A stretch of DNA of 64,000 bases from Puerhibacterium puerhi (GCF_009846865.1 NZ_WUWN01000015.1:19152-83151); one strand, 5' to 3'; positions 49,751 to 58,453 are shown, counted from the first letter of the stretch. Numbers and translations are program-made. Notes: generated by a model not told the origin, from the sequence alone.

Positions 49751-49861
49751 ATGTACTCCGGTCTCGAGGCGTTCTTCATCGGCCTGCTCTGCGTCACCTC
49801 GGTGGCGATCGTGTGGTTCGCCGGCTACGTCGTCTACAAGCTCTTCCAGGGTCAGCGCTGA
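49751..49861 (+). CDS. 36-residue single-pass membrane protein upstream of nitrobindin
   Basis: A very short gene running ATG 49751 to TGA 49859-49861. It encodes one hydrophobic helix (FFIGLLCVTSVAIVWFAGYVVYKLF) and ends with a basic GQR tail. It has a -10-like TACGAT 7 bases upstream, and its stop overlaps the start of the FABP/nitrobindin gene (TGATG), so translation of the two is coupled. Codon bias (GC at third positions) supports coding. The function is unknown; a membrane anchor or regulator for the following heme-binding protein is possible. Confidence 0.75.
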   Translation: MYSGLEAFFIGLLCVTSVAIVWFAGYVVYKLFQGQR

Positions 49862-50460
49862 TGCCCTTCGCCTTCCCCGAGGGGCTCGCCCCGGAGGTGT
49901 ACCCGCTCGCGTGGCTCGTGGGCCGGTGGCGGGGCGAGGGCGTCATCGAGTACCCCGGCATCGAGACGACGGCGTTCGTCAACGACGTCGTCTTCGACCA
50001 CGACGGCGGGCCGTACCTGCGGTACGAGTCGACGATCCGGGTCATCGAGGCGCAGGTGCCCGAGACCGTCCCCGACGAGGGCGAGTGGCCCGCGCCGGTG
50101 ACCGACGGCCCGCAGGGCGACGTGGCCGCCAAGGCCGACGCCGGCACCGTGTGGTCCACCGAGACCGGCTACTGGCGCGTCTCCAGCGACCGCCCCGAGG
50201 GCATGGACGCGGAGCGGCACGCCCTCGAGGTGCTGGTGGCCGACGCCTCGGGCCGCATGAGCCTGTTCCTCGGCATGGTGGGCAACGGCCGCATCGACCT
50301 CGCCACCGACTTCGTGGCCCGCACGTCGACGGCCGCCGAGGTCAGCGCCGCCAAGCGGCTGTACGGGCTGGTCGAGGGCCAGCTCATGTGGGTGGAGGAG
50401 CTCGCCGCGTTCGGCCACCCGCTCGGCTCGTACGCGTCCGCCCGGCTCGACCGGGCCTGA
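49861..50460 (+). CDS. FABP-like/nitrobindin-family protein (DUF1794)
   Basis: A 199-residue beta-barrel protein of the nitrobindin group. The opening motif LAWLVGRWRGEGVIEYPG is the GxWxGxG signature. The barrel continues with YLRYESTIRV, TGYWRVSSDRPEG and SAAKRLYGLVEGQLMWVEELAAFGHPLGSYASARL, which includes a His that may ligate heme. Nitrobindins bind ferric heme and nitric oxide or isomerise peroxynitrite. It begins in the stop of the 36-residue membrane protein and is followed by ygfZ after 16 bases. Confidence 0.9.
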   Translation: MPFAFPEGLAPEVYPLAWLVGRWRGEGVIEYPGIETTAFVNDVVFDHDGGPYLRYESTIRVIEAQVPETVPDEGEWPAPVTDGPQGDVAAKADAGTVWSTETGYWRVSSDRPEGMDAERHALEVLVADASGRMSLFLGMVGNGRIDLATDFVARTSTAAEVSAAKRLYGLVEGQLMWVEELAAFGHPLGSYASARLDRA

Positions 50461-50476
50461 GACGCCGGAGGCACCC

Positions 50477-51691
50477 GTGACCGACGCGCAGCAGACCGAG
50501 ACCACCCGCCCGTACGCGAGCCCGCTGCTCGCGCGGCACGGCGCCGTCGCCGCGACCGGGCCGGACGCCGGCGTCGCGTGGCACTACGGCGACCCCGTGG
50601 CGGAGCAGCGCGCGCTCGCGCGCGGCGGCGCCGTCGTCGACCAGTCGCACCTGGGCGTGGTGCGGGTGGCCGGCCCGGACCGGCACCGCTGGCTGCACGA
50701 CATCACCTCCCAGCACCTGGCCGACCTCCCGCCGCGCACGTCCACCGAGACGCTCGTGCTGTCCCCGCAGGGGCACGTGGAGCACGCGGCCGGGGTGGTC
50801 GACGACGGCGAGGCCACCTGGCTGATCACCGAGCGCGACCACGCGGCGCCGCTGGCCGCCTGGCTGGACCGGATGCGGTTCATGCTGCGCGTCGAGGTCG
50901 CCGACGTGACCGACGACTGGGCCGCGATCGGCGAGGCCGTGGCCGGCGAGGGCGCCGAGGGCGAGCCGCTGACCTGGTGGGACACCTGGTCGCGCGTCGC
51001 CGCCGGCGGCACCCGGTACGGCCCGCCCGAGGCCGAGCACCCCGGCATGCAGCGCCCGTGGCGCCTGGTGTTGGTGCCGCGCGAGCGCCTGGCCGCCGAG
51101 GTGGCCGCCCGCGAGGCGGCCGGCTGGCGGCTGGCCGGCACGTGGGCCACCGAGGCGCTGCGCGTCGAGGCCTACCGCCCCCGCCTGGGCCGCGACGTCG
51201 ACCACCGTTCCATCCCGCACGAGGTGGACTGGCTGCGCACCGCCGTCCACCTCGAGAAGGGCTGCTACCGCGGCCAGGAGACCGTGGCGCGCGTGCACAA
51301 CCTCGGCCGGCCGCCGCGCCGGCTGGTGTTCCTGCACCTGGACGGGTCGGTGCACGTGCTGCCCGAGCCCGGCGCTGAGGTGTTCGTGCGCCGCGCCGAC
51401 GGTGCGCCCGAGGGCCGCGCGGTGGGCACGCTGACGTCGGTGGCCCGCCACCACGAGCTCGGCCCGGTGGGGCTGGCCGTGGTCAAGCGGAACGTCCCGG
51501 AGGACGCCGAGCTGGTCGTCGTCGGGACGATCGGCGCCGACGCCGAGGGCGCCGGCGGCGAGCAGGTGACCGTCGCGGCGGCGCAGGAGGTCGTGGTGCC
51601 CGGCGACGGCGTCTCGGCCGACCGGCCCCAGCCCCGGGGGCCGCTCGCGCGCGGGCTCGGCGCGCCCGGCGGGCACCAGAGCCTGCTCTGA
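50477..51691 (+). CDS. ygfZ: YgfZ/GcvT-family folate-binding protein
   Basis: A 404-residue member of the YgfZ family, which uses tetrahydrofolate to help maturation or repair of iron-sulfur enzymes. The diagnostic motif KGCYRGQETVARVHN lies near residue 258. Upstream, the GcvT-like fold begins with GAVVDQSHLGVVRVAGPDRHRWLHDI and continues through LVLSPQGHVEHA. The C-terminal barrel segment is acidic. GTG 50477 follows GGAGGCACCC. It is downstream of nitrobindin in what is probably one operon. Confidence 0.93.
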   Translation: MTDAQQTETTRPYASPLLARHGAVAATGPDAGVAWHYGDPVAEQRALARGGAVVDQSHLGVVRVAGPDRHRWLHDITSQHLADLPPRTSTETLVLSPQGHVEHAAGVVDDGEATWLITERDHAAPLAAWLDRMRFMLRVEVADVTDDWAAIGEAVAGEGAEGEPLTWWDTWSRVAAGGTRYGPPEAEHPGMQRPWRLVLVPRERLAAEVAAREAAGWRLAGTWATEALRVEAYRPRLGRDVDHRSIPHEVDWLRTAVHLEKGCYRGQETVARVHNLGRPPRRLVFLHLDGSVHVLPEPGAEVFVRRADGAPEGRAVGTLTSVARHHELGPVGLAVVKRNVPEDAELVVVGTIGADAEGAGGEQVTVAAAQEVVVPGDGVSADRPQPRGPLARGLGAPGGHQSLL

Positions 51692-51705
51692 GGTAGACCG
51701 ACCGC

Positions 51706-52893
51706 GTGACCCTGCCCCGCCCCGTGCCCGACGCCGACCCCAGCACCGACCGCAGCCCCGACCCCGGCACCGGCGGCGAGCGCCCCGCCCCGGCCTCCCG
51801 CCTCGCCCGCGCGGTCGTCCGGCGGCTGGTGGTGCGGGCGCGGGTGCGCCAGGGCTGGTCGCGCGTCCGGGGATCGTTCTGGCCGATGGTGCAGGCGTCG
51901 CTCGCCGCCGGCGCCGCGTACGGCATCGGCAGGTACGTGCTGGGCCACGAGATGCCGTTCTTCGCCGCCATCGCGGCCTGGGTGTGCCTCGGCTTCTCGT
52001 TCGAGCGGGACCTGCGCAAGGTCGCGGAGGTCGCCGTCGGCGTCGCCGTGGGCGTGGGCATGGGCGACCTGGTGGTCCACCTCATCGGCTCGGGCTGGTG
52101 GCAGCTGGTGTCGGTCATGTTCGTCTCGGCGCTGATCGGCCGGTTCATCGACCGCGGCGCCGTGCTCGCCTCGCAGGCCGGCACGCAGGCGATCGTCGTC
52201 GCCGGGCTGCCGATCCTCAGCGGCGGGCCGTTCGGCCGCTGGACCGACGCGCTCACCGGCGGCCTCGTGGCGCTCGCGGTCGCCCTGCTGACCCCGGGCG
52301 ACCCGCGGCGCGGGCTGCGCACGGCCGGCGCCACCGCCACGAGCGCGCTGGCCGACACGCTGCGGATGATCGCCACGGCGCTGCGCGAGGCCGACGAGGA
52401 GGGGCTGCAGGCGGCCCTGGTGCGCGCCCGCGCCGCCGAGCCGGCCTTGCAGGACTGGATGGAGTCCGCCCACAACGCCAGCGACCAGGCGCGGGTGTCG
52501 GTCAACCGGCGCCACCGGGACGAGATCGTCCGGCTGGAGAAGCAGGCGGTGCTGGTGGAGCGGGCGATGCGCAGCGTGCGCGTGCTCGCCCGGCGTGCGG
52601 CGGTGACCGTGGGGCACGCGGACCCGGCGCTCCTGGACCCGGTCGCGGACCTGGTCGAGCGGTACGCCGTCGGGGTGCAGGAGCTCGCCTCCGCCGTCAG
52701 CCGGGGCACGGGCCTGGGCGCTGCGCGCGCGGCGCTCGAGGAGGTGGGCCACGCCGCCGACCCGCACACCCTGGGCGCGGGTGCCTGGGAGGTGCAGTCG
52801 CTGGTGATGCTGCTGCGCTCGCCGGTCGTCGACACGCTGGAGGCCGCGGGCGCGACGGGGCAGGAGGCCCGCGCCGCGCTCACCGAGCTGTGA
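51706..52893 (+). CDS. FUSC/ArAE-family membrane protein
   Basis: A 395-residue protein of the aromatic acid exporter/fusaric acid resistance class. The first ~60 residues are Pro/Arg-rich and cytoplasmic. Six hydrophobic helices then run from about 62 to 205, starting with FWPMVQASLAAGAAYGIGRYVLGHEMPFFAAIAAW. They are followed by a long cytoplasmic helical domain with MESAHNASDQARVSVNRRHRDEIVRLEKQ. This half-size architecture is usual in Gram-positives. The substrate is unknown. GTG 51706 begins 14 bases after ygfZ. A strong hairpin follows the gene. Confidence 0.88.
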   Translation: MTLPRPVPDADPSTDRSPDPGTGGERPAPASRLARAVVRRLVVRARVRQGWSRVRGSFWPMVQASLAAGAAYGIGRYVLGHEMPFFAAIAAWVCLGFSFERDLRKVAEVAVGVAVGVGMGDLVVHLIGSGWWQLVSVMFVSALIGRFIDRGAVLASQAGTQAIVVAGLPILSGGPFGRWTDALTGGLVALAVALLTPGDPRRGLRTAGATATSALADTLRMIATALREADEEGLQAALVRARAAEPALQDWMESAHNASDQARVSVNRRHRDEIVRLEKQAVLVERAMRSVRVLARRAAVTVGHADPALLDPVADLVERYAVGVQELASAVSRGTGLGAARAALEEVGHAADPHTLGAGAWEVQSLVMLLRSPVVDTLEAAGATGQEARAALTEL

Positions 52894-52901
52894 CGCCCGC
52901 C

Positions 52902-52930
52902 GGCCCGCCCGGCAGCTCGCCGGGCGGGCC
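52902..52930. terminator. Bidirectional terminator hairpin
   Basis: A perfect 12-bp stem (52902-52913 with 52919-52930) and 5-base loop lie between the convergent FUSC and FmdA genes. Confidence 0.7.
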
Positions 52931-52959
52931 TGCGCCGGGCCGGCGTCGGGCCGGGCCCC

Positions 52960-54036
52960 TCAGCCGGCCAGCAGCGCCTTCGGCACCGAGGCCGTCACGA
53001 GCTGGTTGCCGTCCACCGCCTCGGCGACGACGAAGTCCACGGCGATGCTGCACAGCGCGTAGGCGTCGGCGGGCGAGAGCGCCCCGCCGGTCCGCTCGCG
53101 CAGCAGCGCGATCGCCTCGGTGACGGCGACGCGCAGGGCGACGTCGAGGTCCGCGTGCGCACCCATGGCCAGGAGCCGGTCCGGCGTCTCGACGCGCGGC
53201 CACGTCAGGCGCAGGTCCTTGCGGACGGTGCACCGGACGGTGAGGGCCATGGAGTGCTCGACGGCGGTCTGGTTGACCTCGCCGTGGCCCTGTGCCCCGT
53301 GCGTGTCGCCGACGTAGAGCTGCGCGCCGGGCTGGAACACCGGCAGGTAGAGGGTGGTGCCGGCCACCAGGTCCTTGACGTCCATGTTGCCGCCCCACCG
53401 GTCGGGCGGGTTGGCGGAGACGACGCCGCCGGCGGGCACGGCGTCGTCCGGCGGCGCCACGGCCATGATGCCGGCGAACGGGGCGGCCGGGACGCGGATG
53501 CCGTGGCCGAACTCGTAGTGCGTGCCCGCCTCGTCGAGCCGCAGCAGCCGCACCGACGGCGCGTCGAGCAGGTCGGGCAGCACGCCGGCCCCGTGCCCGC
53601 TGGCGTTGACGCCGTACGGCACCCGCGGGGCGACGTCGAGCACGTCGACCTGCAGCACGTCGCCCGGCTCCGCGCCCGCCACGTGCACCGGCCCGGTGAG
53701 CACGTGCCCGGACGCCCCCGGGGTGCGGGGCGTCGCGGCGACCTCCACGAGCTCGGGCAGCACCTCGTCGGCCGCCACGCCCAGCGCCGCGAAGTACGCG
53801 AGCGGGCCGCCGGGTGCGGCCGCGCCCGCCTGGTTCACGGCGTCGATGCGCACGACGGCGCCGGAGCCCACCTCGAGCGCCGGCTCCCGGTGCGGCAGGA
53901 ACCAGCCCCACAGCGCCGTGTCGGGGGTCGTGGGCAGGACGGCGTCGACGGCGAGAGGCGTCGGGGCGGTGCTCGGAGCGGTGCTCGGAGCGGTGGGCGC
54001 GGCGGAGGTCGGGGCGGGGCGGGCGGCGTGCGGCAC
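52960..54036 (-). CDS. Acetamidase/formamidase-family protein
   Basis: A 358-residue enzyme of the FmdA_AmdA family, which hydrolyses short aliphatic amides to ammonia and the acid. Conserved pieces are FAGIMAVAPP, NPPDRWGGNMDVKDLVAGTTLYLPVFQPGAQLYVGDTHGAQGHGEVNQTAVE and the late LCSIAVDFVVAEAVDGNQLVTASVPKALL. The acidic and histidine residues in GDTHGAQGHGE are candidate metal or catalytic ligands. The N-terminal ~28 residues are a low-complexity Ala/Pro/Thr stretch from GTG 54036. A link to GlnR nitrogen control is possible, but no site was found. Confidence 0.92.
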   Translation of the reverse strand: MPHAARPAPTSAAPTAPSTAPSTAPTPLAVDAVLPTTPDTALWGWFLPHREPALEVGSGAVVRIDAVNQAGAAAPGGPLAYFAALGVAADEVLPELVEVAATPRTPGASGHVLTGPVHVAGAEPGDVLQVDVLDVAPRVPYGVNASGHGAGVLPDLLDAPSVRLLRLDEAGTHYEFGHGIRVPAAPFAGIMAVAPPDDAVPAGGVVSANPPDRWGGNMDVKDLVAGTTLYLPVFQPGAQLYVGDTHGAQGHGEVNQTAVEHSMALTVRCTVRKDLRLTWPRVETPDRLLAMGAHADLDVALRVAVTEAIALLRERTGGALSPADAYALCSIAVDFVVAEAVDGNQLVTASVPKALLAG

Positions 54037-54174
54037 GAGGCCTCCGGGACGTGACGGCGGGGGAGGGACGGCGCCATCCTGCCCGACGCGCGCCGATGGC
54101 GGCCCGGCCGGGCCTGGCCGGGCCTGGCCCGGCCGCGGCAGGCACGGGCCCTGGTGGCGCCCGTCGCGGGACGG

Positions 54175-54188
54175 TACGGTCGCCTGCC
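54175..54188 (+). promoter_or_regulatory. -10-like hexamer TACGGT for the toxin-antitoxin operon
   Basis: TACGGT at 54175-54180 lies 8 bases before ATG 54189. Confidence 0.4.
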
Positions 54189-54494
54189 ATGGAGGTGCCC
54201 GTCAGCGCGCTGCGCGCCGAGCTGAAGTCCTGGATCGAGAAGGCGCGCGCTGGCGAGGAGGTGGTCATCACCGACCGCGGCCTGCCCGTGGCACGGCTGA
54301 CCGGCGTCGCGACGGCCGACCTCGTGAGCACGCTCGTGCGCGACGGCCTGCTCACCCCGGCGCAGGCGCCCCGCCCGGCGCTCGACGCCGCCGAGCCGTC
54401 CGACGGCGTGGTCGCCGGTGCGCCGGCCGCGGCCCGCGGCCCGCGCGGCGGGGCGGCGGGCCTCGCCGGGCTCGTGCGCCGGATCCGGCGCTGA
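54189..54494 (+). CDS. Phd/YefM-type antitoxin
   Basis: A 101-residue antitoxin. The N-terminal ~40 residues carry the prevent-host-death fold: VSALRAELKSWIEKARAGEEVVITDRGLPVARL. A long, probably disordered Ala/Gly/Arg-rich tail follows and ends VRRIRR. The tail should wrap the toxin and be open to proteolysis. It stands 7 bases upstream of a PIN-domain gene, the usual antitoxin-toxin order. Operon self-repression is expected for the family; a TACGGT hexamer lies 8 bases upstream of ATG 54189. Confidence 0.9.
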   Translation: MEVPVSALRAELKSWIEKARAGEEVVITDRGLPVARLTGVATADLVSTLVRDGLLTPAQAPRPALDAAEPSDGVVAGAPAAARGPRGGAAGLAGLVRRIRR

Positions 54495-54501
54495 GGCCGC
54501 C

Positions 54502-54927
54502 GTGGCCCTCGTCTACTTCGACGCCTCCGCGCTGGTGAGGCTGCTGCTGCCCGAGCCGGGCACGGCGCTCGCGGCGGCGCTCTTCGCGCGCGCCGACGTC
54601 GTCGTCACCAGCCGCATCGCCGACACCGAGGTGCGCGCCGCGCTCGCCGCGGGCGAGCGCGGCGGCATCATCAGCGCCGAGGACCACGCCACGGCGCGGG
54701 ACCGCTGGGCAGCCGTCTGGCCGTCGCTGCACGTGGTCGAGGTGGGCGACGACGTGGCCCGGCGCGCCGCCGACCTCGTCGTCGACTGCCCGGTCCCGCT
54801 GCGCTCCGGGGACGCGCTGCACGTGGCCTCGGCGCTCGCCGTCGGGCACCCCGACACCCTCGTGGCCGCGTGGGACGAGCACGTGGCCGGCGCCGCACGC
54901 TCCCGCGGCCTGCGAGTGGTCCCGTAG
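54502..54927 (+). CDS. PIN-domain toxin (VapC-like ribonuclease)
   Basis: A 141-residue PIN-domain ribonuclease, toxin partner of the preceding Phd-type antitoxin. The four acidic positions are visible: YFDASALVRLLLPE (Asp near residue 7), SRIADTEVRAAL (Glu near 41), RSGDALHVASAL (Asp near 96) and AAWDEHVAGAA (Asp near 117). These bind Mg2+ for cleavage of RNA, in many VapC enzymes of tRNA or rRNA. GTG 54502 follows the antitoxin stop by 7 bases. Confidence 0.92.
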   Translation: MALVYFDASALVRLLLPEPGTALAAALFARADVVVTSRIADTEVRAALAAGERGGIISAEDHATARDRWAAVWPSLHVVEVGDDVARRAADLVVDCPVPLRSGDALHVASALAVGHPDTLVAAWDEHVAGAARSRGLRVVP

Positions 54928-54937
54928 GCTCTCGACC
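54925..54937 (+). promoter_or_regulatory. -10-like hexamer TAGGCT for the DUF2516 gene
   Basis: TAGGCT at 54925-54930, partly inside the toxin stop region, is 7 bases before GTG 54938. Confidence 0.45.
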
Positions 54938-55252
54938 GTGCTCGACTTCTTCCGCTGGGCCGTCGTCCACCTCATCGCGCTCGTCGTCATCGTGGTGGCG
55001 GTGATCGCGCTGCTCGATGCCGCGCGCCGACCCGAGCGGGCGTTCTCCTCCGAGGGCAAGCTCACCAAGAACCGGTGGCTGCTCATCCTCGGTGCGGGAG
55101 CGCTGTTCGCCCTGCTCGGGCTGCTGCAGCTGATCGGCGTGGTGCTGAACATCGTCGCCATCGCGCCGGCAGTCATCTACTGGGTGGACGTGCGCCCGGC
55201 GATCAAGCCGTACGGCACCGGCCGCCCGCGCAACCAGGGCCCGCAGTGGTGA
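54938..55252 (+). CDS. DUF2516-family membrane protein
   Basis: A 104-residue conserved actinobacterial membrane protein. An N-terminal helix (VVHLIALVVIVVAVIALLDAA) is followed by the family motif RRPERAFSSEGKLTKNRWLLILG. A second hydrophobic stretch comes next, and the protein ends in YWVDVRPAIKPYG. DUF2516 proteins are widespread in Streptomyces and Micrococcales and have no known function. The GTG start has a TAGGCT hexamer 7 bases upstream. The stop overlaps the asparaginase start (GTGA). Confidence 0.92.
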   Translation: MLDFFRWAVVHLIALVVIVVAVIALLDAARRPERAFSSEGKLTKNRWLLILGAGALFALLGLLQLIGVVLNIVAIAPAVIYWVDVRPAIKPYGTGRPRNQGPQW

Positions 55253-56268
55253 GCGGCGCCGCGGCCCCCGCGGTGGCCGACGGCGCCGGGCTGCTCGCCG
55301 AGGTGGTGCGCGGCGACCTCGTGGAGTCGGTGCACCTGGGGCACCTGGTCGTCCTCGCCCCCGACGGTGCGCCCGTGCTCACGGTCGGCCGGCCCGACGC
55401 CGTCATCTACCCGCGCTCGTCGCTCAAGCCGTTGCAGGCCGCCGCGATGCTGCCCGCCGGCCTGGACCTGCCCGACCGGCTCCTCGCCCTGGCCGCCGCC
55501 AGCCACAACGGCGAGGCGGTCCACCTCGACGGGGCGCGCGAGATCCTCGCCGGCGCCGGCCTCGGCGTCGCGGCGCTGCAGAACACGCCCGACCTGCCGC
55601 TGCACGCGCCGTCGGCCCTCGCCTGGCAGCAGGCCGGGCACGGCCCCGAGCCGCTGACGCAGAACTGCTCCGGCAAGCACGCCGCGATGCTCGCCACCTG
55701 CGTCGCGGCAGGCTGGGACACCGCGACGTACCTGGACCCGGCGCACCCGCTGCAGCAGGCGGTGCGCGCGGAGGTGCTGGCCCTGACCGGGGACGACCCG
55801 GCCGACCTGCACCCCACGACCGACGGCTGCGGTGCGCCGCTGTTCGCCACCTCGCTGACCGGGCTCGCGCGGGCGTTCGCGCGCCTGGCGGCCGACGCCG
55901 ACGGCCCGGGCGGCCGGGTCGTGCGTGCCATGGCCGCCCACCCCGAGATGGTGGCCGGCACCGGCCGGGACGCGACCGCCGCGATGCGCGCCGTGCCGGG
56001 GCTGGCCTGCAAGGACGGCGCCGAGGGCGTCTACGCCGGCGTGCTGCCGAGCGGCGCCGCGTTCGCGTTCAAGGTGCTCGACGGCGCGGGGCGACCGCGC
56101 CCGGCGGTCCTCGCCGCGGTGCTGCGCGCCGCCGGGGCGGCCGACGTCGACGGCGCGGACACCGGCGCCCTCGACGCGCTCGGCGACGTGCCGGTGCTCG
56201 GCCACGGGCGCCCGGTCGGCGGTGTGCGGGTGCCGTTCGCCGGCGTCGCGGCGGGGGCCCGAGCATGA
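55249..56268 (+). CDS. L-asparaginase, thermolabile (R. etli-type, asparaginase II family)
   Basis: A 339-residue amidohydrolase of the Rhizobium-etli-type asparaginase family (Pfam Asparaginase_II), distinct from the E. coli enzymes. The active region contains [15 protein letters not shown] near residue 65 and [18 protein letters not shown] near 143, with the conserved Ser and Lys pairs. [21 protein letters not shown] and [16 protein letters not shown] near 240 follow. GTG 55249 overlaps the DUF2516 stop. It converts asparagine to aspartate and ammonia. The next gene, dtd, follows closely. Confidence 0.92.
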   Translation: MSGAAAPAVADGAGLLAEVVRGDLVESVHLGHLVVLAPDGAPVLTVGRPDAVIYPRSSLKPLQAAAMLPAGLDLPDRLLALAAASHNGEAVHLDGAREILAGAGLGVAALQNTPDLPLHAPSALAWQQAGHGPEPLTQNCSGKHAAMLATCVAAGWDTATYLDPAHPLQQAVRAEVLALTGDDPADLHPTTDGCGAPLFATSLTGLARAFARLAADADGPGGRVVRAMAAHPEMVAGTGRDATAAMRAVPGLACKDGAEGVYAGVLPSGAAFAFKVLDGAGRPRPAVLAAVLRAAGAADVDGADTGALDALGDVPVLGHGRPVGGVRVPFAGVAAGARA

Positions 56269-56278
56269 GGACCGTCGC

Positions 56279-56704
56279 GTGAGGGCGGTGGTGCAGCGGG
56301 TCACCCGCGCGAGCGTCACCGTCGACGGCGAGGTGGTCGGCGCGATCGACCGGCCCGGCGTGGTCGCCCTCGTCGGCGTGACGCACGACGACGGGCCCGC
56401 CCAGGCGGACACAGTCGCGCGCAAGATCGCCGAGCTGCGCATCCTGCGCGACGAGCGGTCGGTCGCCGACGAGAAGGCGCCGGTGCTGGTGGTCAGCCAG
56501 TTCACGCTGTACGGCGACGCGCGCAAGGGCCGCCGCCCCTCGTGGTCGGCCGCGGCGCCGGGCGACGTCGCCGAGCCGCTCGTGGACGCCGTCGTCGAGC
56601 GGCTGCGCGAGCGCGGGCTCGAGGTGGCGACCGGGCGGTTCGGCGCCGACATGGCGGTGGAGCTCGTCAACGACGGGCCGTTCACGGTGCTCGTCGAGGC
56701 CTGA
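56279..56704 (+). CDS. dtd: D-aminoacyl-tRNA deacylase
   Basis: Removes D-amino acids, and glycine from tRNA-Ala, thereby proofreading translation. The 141 residues are typical. The N-terminal [22 protein letters not shown], the catalytic [17 protein letters not shown] (with the SQFTL motif) and the cross-subunit Gly-cisPro motif NDGPFT near residue 132 are all intact. GTG 56279 begins 10 bases after the asparaginase stop. A nearby ATG at 56265 is out of frame. Confidence 0.95.
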   Translation: MRAVVQRVTRASVTVDGEVVGAIDRPGVVALVGVTHDDGPAQADTVARKIAELRILRDERSVADEKAPVLVVSQFTLYGDARKGRRPSWSAAAPGDVAEPLVDAVVERLRERGLEVATGRFGADMAVELVNDGPFTVLVEA

Positions 56705-56754
56705 GGACCGGGCGCGCGGGCGGGGCGACCGTTGCCGCGCGTGTCACCGTGCGG

Positions 56755-56767
56755 CAGGGTGCGGGAC
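56755..56767 (+). promoter_or_regulatory. -10-like hexamer CAGGGT for the S66 peptidase gene
   Basis: CAGGGT at 56755-56760 is 7 bases before ATG 56768. Confidence 0.35.
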
Positions 56768-57805
56768 ATGGCGATCCGCTACCCGCGCCCGCTCCGGCCC
56801 GGCGACCCCGTCGGCGTCACCGCGCCGTCGTCGGGCGTGCCCGCGCGCCTGGCCGGCCGCCTCGACTTCGCCGTCGAGCGCCTGCGCGCGGCCGGCTACA
56901 CCGTGCGCCTCGGCGACGCGCTGCGCTCGGACGGCATCGTGAGCGCGCCGGCGCCCGTCCGGGCCGCCGAGCTCACCGCGATGCTCACCGACCCGGCGGT
57001 GCGCGGCGTCGTGCCGCCGTGGGGCGGGGAGCTCGCGATCGACCTGCTGGGCCGCCTCGACTGGGACGCCCTCGGAGAGGACCCGACCTGGCTCGTGGGG
57101 TTCTCGGACCTGTCCACCCCGCTGCTGCCGCTCACGCTGCGCACCGGCGTCGCCACGCTGCACGGGCACAACCTCATGGACTCGCCGTACGCCGCGCCGA
57201 CCGGGCTGCTCGGCTGGCTCGACGTCGCCACGGCGCCGCCCGGCGCGACGCTGGAGCAGGCGTCCCCGCGCGTGCACCGCAGCCCCGGCTGGGACGACTG
57301 GGAGACCGACCCGACGTCGACCGCCTGGACGCTCGACACCCCCGGGTCGTGGGTGCGGCTCGACGGCGGCGCCGACCCGGACGAGCCCGTCGACGCCGCC
57401 GGCCGCCTCATCGGCGGGTGCGTCGAGACGGTCTCGTTCCTCGCCGGCACCGCCTACGGCGACGTGCCCGGCTTCGCCGCCGCGCACGCTCCCGACGGGC
57501 TGGTCGTCTACCTCGACGTCTTCGGCTGGAGCGCCAACGACGTGGGCCGCGCGCTGTGGGGCCTGCGGCACGCCGGGTGGTTCGACGCCGCGAACGCCAT
57601 CCTCGTCAGCCGCACGCGCGCCCCGGAGTTCGAGGGCTTCACCCAGCACGACGCCGTCCGGGACGCCCTCGGCGACCTCGGTGTCCCGGTGCTGGCGGAC
57701 GTCGAGCGCGGCCACGTGCCGCCCTACCTGGCGCTGGTGAACGGGGCTGTGGCGCGGGTGCGGCACGACGCGACGGCGTCGTCGGTCACCCAGACGCTGG
57801 CGTAG
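56768..57805 (+). CDS. S66-family peptidase (LD-carboxypeptidase/MccF-like)
   Basis: A 345-residue serine peptidase of family S66, whose members cleave LD bonds of peptidoglycan tetrapeptides or detoxify microcin C-like peptides. The N-terminus RPGDPVGVTAPSSGVPARLAGRLD is typical. The catalytic serine lies in VGFSDLSTPLLPL near residue 115, following PPWGGELAIDLLG. GGCVETVSFLAGT near 215 and the late GHVPPYLALVNGAVARV supply the Glu and His. There is no signal peptide, which favours the cytoplasmic LdcA/MccF role. The unusually aspartate-rich middle is within the family's range. Confidence 0.9.
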   Translation: MAIRYPRPLRPGDPVGVTAPSSGVPARLAGRLDFAVERLRAAGYTVRLGDALRSDGIVSAPAPVRAAELTAMLTDPAVRGVVPPWGGELAIDLLGRLDWDALGEDPTWLVGFSDLSTPLLPLTLRTGVATLHGHNLMDSPYAAPTGLLGWLDVATAPPGATLEQASPRVHRSPGWDDWETDPTSTAWTLDTPGSWVRLDGGADPDEPVDAAGRLIGGCVETVSFLAGTAYGDVPGFAAAHAPDGLVVYLDVFGWSANDVGRALWGLRHAGWFDAANAILVSRTRAPEFEGFTQHDAVRDALGDLGVPVLADVERGHVPPYLALVNGAVARVRHDATASSVTQTLA

Positions 57806-57814
57806 GGCGCCCCC

Positions 57815-57916
57815 GGGCGCGTGCGGGCGCGTGCGGGCGCGTGCGGGCGCGGGCGGGCACGTGCTGGCGCGCGGCGGGCACGTGCGGGCGCGGGCGGGCG
57901 CGTGCTGGCGCGGGCA
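57815..57916. repeat. GC-rich tandem repeat based on GTGCGGGCGC
   Basis: The 10-bp unit GTGCGGGCGC is perfect three times at 57821-57850, followed by degenerate units to 57916. It follows the S66 peptidase stop. Confidence 0.85.
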
Positions 57917-57981
57917 CCCGCCAGTTCGCGCCCTCTGCCGCCTCGCCCTGGTCTGCGTCGCCTCGCACTGGTCTGCGTCGG

Positions 57982-58049
57982 TCTGTTCGGTGAATCGTTG
58001 GCTGTTCGGCGGTGCGGGTCACCGATCAGCCCACGAGTCACCGACCAGA
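57982..58049. repeat. 28-12-28 hairpin element, degenerate copy
   Basis: The left arm 57982-58009 differs by one base from that of the perfect copy at 59053. The right arm 58022-58049 differs at a few positions, so the stem is imperfect. The same 12-base spacing is kept. Confidence 0.8.
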
Positions 58050-58216
58050 ACGCAGCGGCGGGGCGGCGGATCGCCGAACAGACCGGCGGAGCGGGCCGCC
58101 GAATCGCCGAACAGACCCGCGGAGAACGGGTGGGGCGACGGTCGGGGCAGCACGGGTCCGGTCGCCGGACCTCGGACGGCGCCCTACGCTCGGCGCACGA
58201 CGACGGAGGTCGTGCC

Positions 58217-58453
58217 GTGCCCCGACCGAGACCGGTAGAAGAGCTGTCCGCGACGACGTGCGCGGCGGTGACCGCGGGCTGCCTCGTCCTGGCGGGGGTC
58301 GTGGTCGCGTCCTGGCCGGGCGACGTGCTCGGGACCCTGCTCCTGCTCTCGCTGCTGGCCAACGCGGGGATGTTCGCGACCGGTCTCCGGGCGGCGCTGC
58401 GCCGACGCCGGTCGTCGGCGGCCGACGACGCCGCGGAGGGGAACGGACGATGA
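58217..58453 (+). CDS. Small membrane protein, hypothetical
   Basis: A 78-residue protein with two hydrophobic segments (about residues 12-30 and 35-55) separated by a short loop with SWPGD, and a basic Arg-rich then acidic C-terminus. GTG 58217 follows GGAGG at 9 bases. Its stop overlaps the next gene's start (ATGA), so the two are coupled. The family is not recognised. It lies in a small cluster of tiny membrane-protein genes bounded on both sides by copies of a hairpin repeat. Confidence 0.65.
   Translation: MPRPRPVEELSATTCAAVTAGCLVLAGVVVASWPGDVLGTLLLLSLLANAGMFATGLRAALRRRRSSAADDAAEGNGR

Larger units (their letters stand above)
57806..58216. other. Repeat-rich non-coding region
   Basis: Holds a 10-bp tandem repeat cluster (57815-57916), one degenerate copy of the 28-12-28 hairpin element (57982-58049) and derived fragments containing GAACAGACC (about 58077-58130). 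No gene was seen. The likely promoter and ribosome site of the next gene lie at 58188-58216. Confidence 0.7.

Noticed and set aside
57815..57916. CRISPR-like array
   Set aside because: The 10-bp units are contiguous without spacers of fixed length, and no cas genes are present in the window.
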